Positions 8,277 through 14,877 of a stretch of 64,000 nt of DNA are shown here, in pieces. The DNA comes from Pseudomonas sp. C2B4. Its GTDB lineage: Bacteria; Pseudomonadota; Gammaproteobacteria; Pseudomonadales; Pseudomonadaceae. Location of the stretch: assembly GCF_013359695.1 (NCBI RefSeq), contig NZ_JABFMU010000026.1, positions 16,371 to 80,370 of the forward strand. The letters run 5' to 3'. How positions within the stretch are numbered: the first letter of the stretch is position 1; each line of letters opens with the position of its first letter. The notes below the pieces were generated by a model that had not been told where the DNA came from, did no database searches, and saw only the letters and a program-made list of their open reading frames with translations. The position numbers were made by a program, and so were the translations under genes.

Positions 8277-8288
8277 TTCAACATGGAG
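8277..8288 (+). promoter_or_regulatory. Shine-Dalgarno region of the Bro-N gene, antisense target
   Basis: TTCAACATGGAG, with GGAG at 8285-8288, seven bases before the ATG at 8296. The segment pairs with the loop of the C4-like hairpin (8192-8203, including one G-U). Pairing would hide the ribosome-binding site. This site also fixes 8296 as the start. Confidence 0.6.
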
Positions 8289-8295
8289 TCGAAAC

Positions 8296-8808
8296 ATGCT
8301 CAAGCAAACGTCAAATCCATCGGAATCCCTTTCCTGTTTCACCCCCACCGTCTTCACCCGTCACAACCGCTTCCTCCACGCCTTCCTGCAGGACCATCAA
8401 GCCTGGTTCTGCGTCCAGGATCTTGGTCGCCTGATGGGCAAACCGCTGAACGAACGGCTGATCCAAAAGCTCGATCCGGATCAGCGGCGTCATGTCTGGT
8501 TGTTGAAAAACGGCAAAACCCTCGAATCGCTGATGGTCAGCGAATCAGGGGTATACGCCATGCTGGTTCACCACTTCATCCCGGAAAACCGCAATTTGAG
8601 GCAGTGGTTGAGTCACGAGGTTGTGCCGATGCTTCGAAATGCACAGGCAGCGCCGCTGGAGAACCTGCCGAGCCTGAGCGCGTTGCATTGGGCCGGCGTC
8701 ACGGTGCCTTTGCTGCATTACCAACATCACGCGTGGATCAAATGGCGGGACATGCCTGATTTGATGCAGGTGCAGCGACCGTACCCTGTTGTCGGCACTT
8801 GCAATTAA
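8296..8808 (+). CDS. Bro-N domain phage antirepressor-like protein
   Basis: A 170-residue protein, mostly one Bro-N (P22 Ant/P1 Ant type) domain. The core runs from VFTRHNRFLHAFLQDHQAWFCVQDL through LNERLIQKLDPDQRRHVWLLKNGK and ESLMVSESGVYAMLVHHFIPENRNLRQWLSHEVVPMLR. The C-terminal domain found in full phage antirepressors is missing, so this is a short single-domain form. The start is set by GGAG seven bases upstream; an in-frame extension to 8203 would run through the antisense RNA. In phages such proteins relieve repression of lytic genes; in chromosomal copies the target is unknown. The preserved C4-like control suggests the locus is under selection or is recent. Confidence 0.75.
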   Translation: MLKQTSNPSESLSCFTPTVFTRHNRFLHAFLQDHQAWFCVQDLGRLMGKPLNERLIQKLDPDQRRHVWLLKNGKTLESLMVSESGVYAMLVHHFIPENRNLRQWLSHEVVPMLRNAQAAPLENLPSLSALHWAGVTVPLLHYQHHAWIKWRDMPDLMQVQRPYPVVGTCN

Positions 8809-8828
8809 AGAGATAAATCCAGTCCCCC

Positions 8829-8928
8829 TGTAGGAGCGAGCCTGCTCGCGTTGGGCTCAAGAACGCCGCGTACATCCAGAAAGTACGCGTCATCGTTGAC
8901 GACCATCGCGAGCAAGCTCGCTCCCACA
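8829..8928. repeat. REP pair (REPIN), main family
   Basis: Inverted copies at 8829-8850 (variant TGTAGGAG) and 8906-8928 (variant with GCAAGCTC), between the convergent Bro-N gene and the 61-codon gene. The spacer is about 55 bases. Confidence 0.88.
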
Positions 8929-8937
8929 TAGGTCCAC

Positions 8938-9123
8938 TCAAAACCTTGAAACACTCCTCATCGCATCCACCAGATACCGCATCGCTATCCGGTCACTCTC
9001 CGACAGCTCCCTATAACGCTCAACCAGCTTCATTTCCTCGCTATTGAGCCGACGCCTTCGCCGCCCGGTGGCCAGGCATGGAAAGATTCCCAGTATTTCG
9101 GTGATGCCTTGTACTTTCGACAT
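8938..9123 (-). CDS. Small conserved-looking hypothetical protein, 61 residues
   Basis: A short basic protein with an arginine-rich centre (ATGRRRRRLNSEE) and a helical C-terminal half (RYRELSESDRIAMRYLVDAMRSVSRF). A good ribosome-binding site (AAGGA, eight bases before ATG) supports translation. I do not recognise a named family. The RRRRRL plus predicted helices suggests nucleic acid binding, perhaps a partner or regulator of the neighbouring Bro-N gene, with which it is convergent. Function unknown. Confidence 0.55.
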   Translation of the reverse strand: MSKVQGITEILGIFPCLATGRRRRRLNSEEMKLVERYRELSESDRIAMRYLVDAMRSVSRF

Positions 9124-9539
9124 GGACGATGTCCTTCTCTACGTCAAAGAAAACTTCAGAAACCGCATCGCCCTTAATCCCTTTTCCGGCAGCGCCGCAT
9201 GGCCACTGAACCGTACCGGCCCGAAGGGCATAAACCGGTCATGAGCACAGAATAGAAATATTCCCGGCGCTGAAAAGTGGTTTTTAGAGTAATTAGTCGA
9301 AAAAAGCAGAAATGCCCTGCAAATCAGAAAGTGCTGTCGGAAATGTTTCTCGACATGTCTTGTTTCACTCGCGCACTAGCGCCGTGCCATCAATCAATTT
9401 TGCGCTTCGATCGAACGGTTTATGCTATCCGGCATCTGTTTAAAGTCCGTCGCGTTTGGCCGAAGGCATGTCCGAACCGTAATTTCTGATCCAGCACGTG
9501 CCAGGAACGGCGCGGGATTGTTCACGACAGGTTGTATTT
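9124..9539. other. 416-base intergenic region with a possible opgD promoter
   Basis: No gene is seen. Near the right end TATGCT (9421-9426) is a fair -10 with a weak TTTGCG -35 at 9399-9404, pointing rightwards to opgD. The middle part (about 9240-9350) is noticeably AT-richer than the surroundings. Nothing else is recognisable. Confidence 0.35.
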
Positions 9540-11165
9540 ATGCACCGCAGGAATTTGCTCAAAGCCTCCATGGCCATCGCGGCCTACACCGGTTTGTCCG
9601 CCAGCGGCCTGCTCGCCGCCCGTGCCTGGGCCGCTCCTGGGACCGCCGATGGCGAGGCCAAGGCCTTCGACTTCGATGCCCTGAAGATCCAGGCCAAGCA
9701 GCTCGCCAGCAATCGCTACCAGGACACCAAGCAAGTATTGCCGCCTACCCTGGCAACCATGACCCCGCAGAATTTCAACGCCATCCGTTACGACGGCGAT
9801 CATTCGCTGTGGAAAGACAACAAAGGTCAGCTGGACGTGCAGTTCTTCCACGTCGGCATGGGTTTCAAGCAGCCGGTGCGCATGTACAGCGTCGATCCCA
9901 AGACCCGCATGGCCCGCGAAGTGCACTTCCGTCCATCACTGTTCAACTACGAAAACACCACGGTGGACACCAAGCAGCTGACCGGCGACCTGGGTTTTTC
10001 CGGCTTCAAGCTGTTCAAGGCGCCGGAGCTGGACAAGCACGACGTGGTGTCCTTCCTCGGCGCCAGCTATTTCCGCGCGGTGGATGCCACTGGCCAGTAC
10101 GGCCTGTCGGCTCGCGGCCTGGCCATCGACACCTATGCCAAGCAGCGCGAAGAATTCCCCGATTTCACCAAGTTCTGGTTCGAAACCCCGGACAAGGACA
10201 GCACCCGCTTCGTGGTCTATGCCCTGCTCGACTCGCCGAGCGCCACCGGCGCGTACCGCTTTGACATCGATTGCCAGGCCGAGCGCGTGGTGATGGAGGT
10301 CGACGCCCACGTCAATGCCCGCACCGCCATCGATCAACTGGGCATCGCGCCGATGACCAGCATGTTCAGTTGTGGCACTCACGAGCGGCGCATGTGCGAC
10401 ACCATTCACCCGCAGATCCACGACTCCGACCGCCTGGCCATGTGGCGTGGCAACGGCGAGTGGATCTGCCGTCCGCTGAACAACCCGGCCAAACTGCAAT
10501 TCAATGCTTTTACCGACAAGGACCCGAAAGGTTTCGGCCTGGTACAGACCGATCACGAGTTCGCCAGCTATCAGGACACCGTCGACTGGTACAGCCGCCG
10601 CCCGAGCCTGTGGGTCGAACCTACAACGGCGTGGGGCGAAGGCTCGGTCGATCTGCTGGAGATCCCGACGACCGGCGAAACCATGGACAACATCGTCGCC
10701 TTCTGGACGCCGAAGAAACCAGTGGCCGCCGGCGATTCGCTGAACTACGGCTACAAGCTCTACTGGAGCGCCTTGCCGCCCGTCGGCACACCGCTGGCGC
10801 GGGTCCATGCGACGCGTTCCGGGATGGGCGGTTTCACCGAAGGTTGGGCGCCGGGCGAGCATTACCCTGAGGTGTGGGCCCGCCGTTTTGCCGTGGACTT
10901 CACCGGTGGCGGCCTGGATCGCTTGCCCGCGGGTGCCGGCATTGAACCTGTGGTCACCTGCTCGAACGGCCAGGTCAAGGATTTCAGCGTGCTGGTGCTC
11001 GATGACATCAAGGGTTATCGCATCCTGTTCGACTGGTACCCAACCAACGACAGCGTGGAGCCGGTCGAACTGCGCCTGTTCATTCGCACCAATGACCGCA
11101 CACTCAGTGAAACCTGGTTGTACCAGTACTTCCCGCCGGCACCGGACAAGCGCAAATACCCCTGA
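9540..11165 (+). CDS. opgD: Glucan biosynthesis protein D, Tat-exported
   Basis: Periplasmic protein of 541 residues of the OpgG/OpgD family, which acts in building osmoregulated periplasmic glucans (beta-1,2-glucans); OpgD sets the structure or length of the backbone. The N-terminus MHRRNLLKASMAIAAYTGLS has the twin-arginine signal (RRNLLK) that OpgD, unlike OpgG, uses, with cleavage likely after ARAWA. The ATG at 9540 places the twin arginines at residues 3-4; an in-frame upstream start at 9498 would bury the signal. It is a single gene followed by a hairpin overlapping regulatory sites for the next operon. No opgH or opgG is nearby. Confidence 0.92.
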   Translation: MHRRNLLKASMAIAAYTGLSASGLLAARAWAAPGTADGEAKAFDFDALKIQAKQLASNRYQDTKQVLPPTLATMTPQNFNAIRYDGDHSLWKDNKGQLDVQFFHVGMGFKQPVRMYSVDPKTRMAREVHFRPSLFNYENTTVDTKQLTGDLGFSGFKLFKAPELDKHDVVSFLGASYFRAVDATGQYGLSARGLAIDTYAKQREEFPDFTKFWFETPDKDSTRFVVYALLDSPSATGAYRFDIDCQAERVVMEVDAHVNARTAIDQLGIAPMTSMFSCGTHERRMCDTIHPQIHDSDRLAMWRGNGEWICRPLNNPAKLQFNAFTDKDPKGFGLVQTDHEFASYQDTVDWYSRRPSLWVEPTTAWGEGSVDLLEIPTTGETMDNIVAFWTPKKPVAAGDSLNYGYKLYWSALPPVGTPLARVHATRSGMGGFTEGWAPGEHYPEVWARRFAVDFTGGGLDRLPAGAGIEPVVTCSNGQVKDFSVLVLDDIKGYRILFDWYPTNDSVEPVELRLFIRTNDRTLSETWLYQYFPPAPDKRKYP

Positions 11166-11188
11166 TACCGGGTTGCGCCCGGCCATCA

Positions 11189-11202
11189 TTCGGTTTTCCG
11201 AA
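11189..11202. promoter_or_regulatory. AauR-type operator 1 upstream of the acidic amino acid transporter
   Basis: TTCGGTTTTCCGAA is a perfect match to TTCGG-N4-CCGAA, the motif reported for AauR in P. putida. It lies about 110 bases upstream of the sigma-54 promoter, the usual place for an enhancer-binding protein. It overlaps the hairpin after opgD. Confidence 0.7.
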
Positions 11203-11240
11203 CGCGACCTCCCGGTCGGTTCGGATAACCGGATTTTTTT
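11197..11240 (+). terminator. Probable opgD terminator overlapping the operators
   Basis: The stem TCCGAAC (11197-11203) with GTTCGGA (11219-11225) is followed, seven bases on, by a T7 run (11234-11240). The hairpin arms are the inner halves of the two AauR-type sites, so the same bases probably serve both roles. Confidence 0.5.
11220..11233. promoter_or_regulatory. AauR-type operator 2
   Basis: TTCGGATAACCGGA matches TTCGG-N4-CCGAA with one mismatch. Its centre is 31 bases from that of operator 1, about three helical turns, so two AauR dimers could bind on the same face of the DNA. Confidence 0.6.
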
Positions 11241-11309
11241 GTCTTAAAAAACCCGCCACAAATATTTAATTCACTTATAAATCAATTACTTGAGGCATTC
11301 ATCCTGGCC

Positions 11310-11325
11310 TGGCACGGGTCATGCT
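11310..11325 (+). promoter_or_regulatory. Sigma-54 promoter of the acidic amino acid transporter operon
   Basis: TGGCACGGGTCATGCT has the -24 GG and -12 GC elements with the exact spacing of the RpoN consensus (TGGCACG-N4-TTGCW). Transcription would start near 11337, about 105 bases before the aatJ start. The sigma-54 activator AauR is encoded at the end of the locus. Confidence 0.75.
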
Positions 11326-11417
11326 CTACACTTCTTCGACGAATGCCTGTTGCGCCAACACTTCAGGAGCCGTCAGGCATTCGAAGCACAAAAGGGCCGA
11401 TGAACTGGCTCCATAAA

Positions 11418-11425
11418 AAAAACAA
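11418..11425 (+). promoter_or_regulatory. Possible Crc/Hfq catabolite motif before aatJ
   Basis: AAAAACAA fits the AANAANAA catabolite-activity motif and sits four bases before the GAGGA ribosome-binding site of aatJ. Hfq/Crc binding here would block translation when preferred carbon sources are present. The A-rich run could also match by chance. Confidence 0.4.
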
Positions 11426-11441
11426 TGTCGAGGAAAATTTG

Positions 11442-12356
11442 ATGCGCATCGTTCCCCATATCCTGGGCGCAGCCATTGCTGCCGCTCTGATCAGCACGCC
11501 AGTTTTCGCCGCCGAACTCACCGGCACCCTGAAGAAGATCAAAGAGTCCGGTGTTATCACCCTCGGGCACCGCGACGCTTCCATTCCGTTCTCCTACATC
11601 GCGGACGCCTCCGGCAAGCCAGTCGGCTATTCCCACGACATCCAGCTGAAAGTCGTCGAAGCCCTGAAAAAAGACCTCGACATGCCGAACCTCCAGGTCA
11701 AGTACAACCTGGTGACCTCGCAAACCCGTATCCCGTTGGTGCAGAACGGCACCGTGGACCTGGAGTGCGGTTCCACCACCAACAACGTCGAGCGTCAGCA
11801 ACAAGTTGACTTCTCCGTCGGCATCTTCGAAATCGGTACCCGCCTGCTGTCCAAGGCAGACTCCAAGTACAAGGATTTCCCGGACCTGGCCGGCAAGAAC
11901 GTCGTGACCACCGCGGGCACCACCTCCGAGCGCATCCTCAAGGCGATGAACGCCGACAAGCAGATGGGCATGAACGTCATCTCCGCCAAAGACCACGGCG
12001 AGTCCTTCCAGATGCTGGAAAGCGGCCGTGCCGTGGCTTTCATGATGGACGACGCCCTGCTGGCCGGTGAAGCGGCCAAGGCCAAGAAGGCCAGCGACTG
12101 GGCCGTGACCGGTACTCCACAGTCCTACGAAATCTACGGCTGCATGGTGCGCAAAGGCGACGAGCCGTTCAAAAAGGCGGTGGATGACGCCATCAAGGCC
12201 ACCTACGCGTCGGGCGAGATCAACAAGATCTACGACAAATGGTTCATGCAGCCAATCCCGCCAAAAGGCCTGAACCTGAACTTCCCGATGAGCGACGAGC
12301 TCAAGGCCCTGATCGCCAATCCGACCGATAAAGCGGCTGACGACAAGAAGTCCTGA
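11442..12356 (+). CDS. aatJ: Glutamate/aspartate ABC transporter substrate-binding protein
   Basis: Periplasmic binding protein of 304 residues, of the GltI/AatJ family. The signal peptide is MRIVPHILGAAIAAALISTPVFAA. The mature part starts ELTGTLKKIKESGVITLGHRDASIPFSY, which is diagnostic of GltI. Ligand-site segments SQTRIPLVQNGTVDLECGSTTNN and AGTTSERILKAMN are also present. The frame is open further upstream to 11343, but the ATG at 11442, after GAGGA, gives a proper signal peptide. The gene heads the aatJQMP operon and is preceded by a sigma-54 promoter with AauR-type sites. A hairpin after the gene probably raises its level relative to the permeases. Confidence 0.92.
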   Translation: MRIVPHILGAAIAAALISTPVFAAELTGTLKKIKESGVITLGHRDASIPFSYIADASGKPVGYSHDIQLKVVEALKKDLDMPNLQVKYNLVTSQTRIPLVQNGTVDLECGSTTNNVERQQQVDFSVGIFEIGTRLLSKADSKYKDFPDLAGKNVVTTAGTTSERILKAMNADKQMGMNVISAKDHGESFQMLESGRAVAFMMDDALLAGEAAKAKKASDWAVTGTPQSYEIYGCMVRKGDEPFKKAVDDAIKATYASGEINKIYDKWFMQPIPPKGLNLNFPMSDELKALIANPTDKAADDKKS

Positions 12357-12373
12357 TTTCTGACTAACCTTAT

Positions 12374-12403
12374 CTCCTGAGGGGGCCCCTGCCCTCTCGG
12401 GAG
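12374..12403 (+). other. Intercistronic hairpin between aatJ and aatQ
   Basis: CTCCTGAG (12374-12381) pairs with CTCGGGAG (12396-12403), eight pairs with one G-U, and a GC-rich loop. There is no T-run right after it. Such structures commonly stabilise the upstream binding-protein message. The gap from aatJ to aatQ is 194 bases. Confidence 0.45.
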
Positions 12404-12550
12404 GTTGTCACTCCCTGCTGGCATTTTTTGGAAACACTCGAACCGGTGGCTGTCGAGCCGGTGGCGTGTGCCTGATCGTCAAGGTCGGGCGGGAACGGAG
12501 TTTCCCCCAAGCGGGTACTTGTACATCGATTGATCTGAGGGGAGACCCTA

Positions 12551-13297
12551 ATGAATTACAACTGGGACTGGGGCGTGTTCTTCAAGTCCACCGGCGTGGG
12601 CAGCGAGACCTATCTCGACTGGTTCATCTCCGGTCTGGGCTGGACTATTGGCATCGCCGTCGCGGCCTGGATCATTGCCCTGACACTGGGCTCGATCCTG
12701 GGCGTCATGCGTACCGTGCCGAACCGCATCGTATCGGGCATCGCCACCTGCTACGTCGAACTCTTCCGTAACGTGCCGCTGCTGGTTCAGCTGTTCATCT
12801 GGTACTTCCTGGTGCCCGACCTGCTGCCGGCGGACCTGCAAGAGTGGTACAAGCAGGACCTGAACCCGACCACCTCGGCCTTCATCAGCGTCGTCGTGTG
12901 CCTGGGCCTGTTCACCACCGCCCGCGTTTGCGAACAGGTGCGCACCGGTATCCAGGCGCTGCCCAAAGGCCAGGAATCCGCTGCCCGCGCCATGGGCTTC
13001 AAGCTGCCGCAGATCTACTGGAACGTGCTGCTGCCCCAGGCCTACCGGATCATCATTCCGCCACTTACCTCGGAATTTCTCAACGTCTTCAAGAACTCGT
13101 CCGTGGCCTCGCTGATCGGCCTGATGGAGCTGCTCGCGCAGACCAAACAGACCGCCGAGTTCTCCGCCAACCTGTTTGAAGCGTTCACCCTGGCCACGCT
13201 GATCTACTTCACCCTGAACATGAGCCTGATGTTGCTGATGCGCATGGTCGAGAAGAAAGTCGCCGTACCGGGCCTGATTTCCGTAGGGGGTAAATGA
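12551..13297 (+). CDS. aatQ: Glutamate/aspartate ABC transporter permease (GltJ-like)
   Basis: Inner-membrane permease of 248 residues of the HisM/GltJ family. It begins MNYNWDWGVFFKSTGVG, typical of GltJ, and has about five membrane segments. The EAA-type loop is around LPKGQESAARAMGFKLPQIYWNVLLPQAYRII. A good ribosome-binding site (GGGGAG) precedes the ATG. Its end overlaps the start of the second permease (ATGA), so the two are coupled. Confidence 0.92.
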   Translation: MNYNWDWGVFFKSTGVGSETYLDWFISGLGWTIGIAVAAWIIALTLGSILGVMRTVPNRIVSGIATCYVELFRNVPLLVQLFIWYFLVPDLLPADLQEWYKQDLNPTTSAFISVVVCLGLFTTARVCEQVRTGIQALPKGQESAARAMGFKLPQIYWNVLLPQAYRIIIPPLTSEFLNVFKNSSVASLIGLMELLAQTKQTAEFSANLFEAFTLATLIYFTLNMSLMLLMRMVEKKVAVPGLISVGGK

Positions 13298-13968
13298 TGG
13301 AATTCGACTTCTCGGGCATCATCCCGTCCCTGCCAGGCCTGTGGAACGGCATGGTCATGACCCTCAAGCTGATGGTCCTGGGCGTGGTCGGCGGGATCAT
13401 CCTCGGCACCATCCTCGCGTTGATGCGTCTGTCCCACAGCAAACTGCTGTCGAACATCGCCGGCGCCTACGTGAACTACTTCCGTTCGATTCCGCTGCTG
13501 CTGGTCATCACCTGGTTCTACCTGGCGGTACCGTTCGTGCTGCGCTGGATCACCGGCGAAGACACCCCGATCGGCGCGTTCGCCTCCTGCATCGTGGCCT
13601 TCATGATGTTCGAAGCGGCGTACTTCTGCGAAATCGTCCGGGCCGGCGTGCAATCGATCCCCAAGGGTCAGATGGGCGCAGCGAAGGCGCTGGGCATGAC
13701 CTATGGCCAGATGATGCGCCTGATCATCCTGCCGCAGGCGTTTCGCAAGATGACGCCGCTGCTGCTGCAACAGAGCATCATCCTGTTTCAGGACACCTCG
13801 CTGGTCTACGCCGTCGGCCTGGTGGACTTCCTCAATGCTTCGCGCGCCAGTGGCGACATCATTGGCCGCTCCAATGAGTTCCTGATCTTCGCAGGTCTCG
13901 TGTACTTCATCATCAGCTTTGCCGCCTCGCAGCTGGTCAAGCGTCTGCAAAAAAGGTTCGCCGTATGA
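13294..13968 (+). CDS. aatM: Glutamate/aspartate ABC transporter permease (GltK-like)
   Basis: Second inner-membrane permease, 224 residues, HisM/GltK family. The EAA loop is IPKGQMGAAKALGMTYGQMMRLIILPQAFRKM. Two adjacent ATG codons (13294 and 13297) are possible starts; the first overlaps the aatQ stop. The end overlaps the ATPase gene by four bases. It pairs with AatQ to form the membrane channel. Confidence 0.92.
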   Translation: MMEFDFSGIIPSLPGLWNGMVMTLKLMVLGVVGGIILGTILALMRLSHSKLLSNIAGAYVNYFRSIPLLLVITWFYLAVPFVLRWITGEDTPIGAFASCIVAFMMFEAAYFCEIVRAGVQSIPKGQMGAAKALGMTYGQMMRLIILPQAFRKMTPLLLQQSIILFQDTSLVYAVGLVDFLNASRASGDIIGRSNEFLIFAGLVYFIISFAASQLVKRLQKRFAV

Positions 13969-14699
13969 TCTCTATCAAAAACATCAACAAGTGGTATGGG
14001 GACTTCCAGGTGCTGACTGATTGCAGCACCGAGGTCAAAAAAGGCGAAGTGATCGTGGTGTGCGGGCCGTCCGGTTCCGGCAAGTCGACCCTGATCAAAT
14101 GCGTCAACGCCCTGGAGCCGTTCCAGAAAGGCGACATCGTGGTCGATGGCACGTCCATCGCCGACCCGAAGACCGACCTGCCGAAACTGCGTTCCCGCGT
14201 GGGCATGGTGTTCCAGCACTTCGAGCTGTTCCCGCACCTGTCCATCACCGAAAACCTGACCATCGCGCAGATCAAGGTGTTGGGCCGCAGCAAGGCAGAA
14301 GCCACCAAGAAAGGCCTGCAACTGCTGGAGCGCGTCGGCCTCTCGGCCCACGCCCACAAGCACCCGGGCCAACTGTCCGGTGGCCAGCAGCAGCGCGTGG
14401 CGATTGCCCGTGCGCTGGCGATGGACCCGATCGTCATGCTGTTCGACGAACCGACCTCGGCGCTGGACCCGGAAATGGTCAACGAAGTGCTGGACGTGAT
14501 GGTGCAACTGGCCCACGAAGGCATGACCATGATGTGCGTGACCCACGAAATGGGCTTCGCCCGTAAAGTGGCCGACCGCGTGATCTTCATGGACCAGGGC
14601 AAGATCATCGAGGACTGCAAGAAAGAGGAGTTCTTCGGCGACATCAACGCCCGTGCCGAGCGTACGCAGCACTTCCTCAACAAGATTCTGCAGCACTAA
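13965..14699 (+). CDS. aatP: Glutamate/aspartate ABC transporter ATP-binding protein (GltL-like)
   Basis: Cytoplasmic ATPase of 244 residues of the polar amino acid uptake (GlnQ/GltL) family. Walker A is GPSGSGKSTLIKCVNALE, the Q-loop is VGMVFQHFELFPHL, the signature is LSGGQQQRVAIARALAM, Walker B is IVMLFDEPTSALDPE, and the switch His is in CVTHEMGFAR. It is the last gene of the transporter operon and is followed by a REP pair that separates it from the two-component genes. Confidence 0.93.
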   Translation: MISIKNINKWYGDFQVLTDCSTEVKKGEVIVVCGPSGSGKSTLIKCVNALEPFQKGDIVVDGTSIADPKTDLPKLRSRVGMVFQHFELFPHLSITENLTIAQIKVLGRSKAEATKKGLQLLERVGLSAHAHKHPGQLSGGQQQRVAIARALAMDPIVMLFDEPTSALDPEMVNEVLDVMVQLAHEGMTMMCVTHEMGFARKVADRVIFMDQGKIIEDCKKEEFFGDINARAERTQHFLNKILQH

Positions 14700-14734
14700 G
14701 CACCACGTACTTGTTGGATGCCACACCAACCCCT

Positions 14735-14824
14735 TGTGGGAGCGAGCCTGCTCGCGAAGAGGCCCTTGCAGTCAACATTGATGTTGAATGTCAGTCCGCT
14801 TTCGCGAGCAGGCTCGCTCCCACA
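14735..14824. repeat. REP pair (REPIN), main family
   Basis: Inverted copies at 14735-14758 and 14801-14824, between aatP and aauS, with a spacer of about 42 bases. Confidence 0.93.
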
Positions 14825-14877
14825 GGGGATGGTGTTGGTTCACGATCAAGTGTTGTGGTTGACCCAAGGCATCTGTG

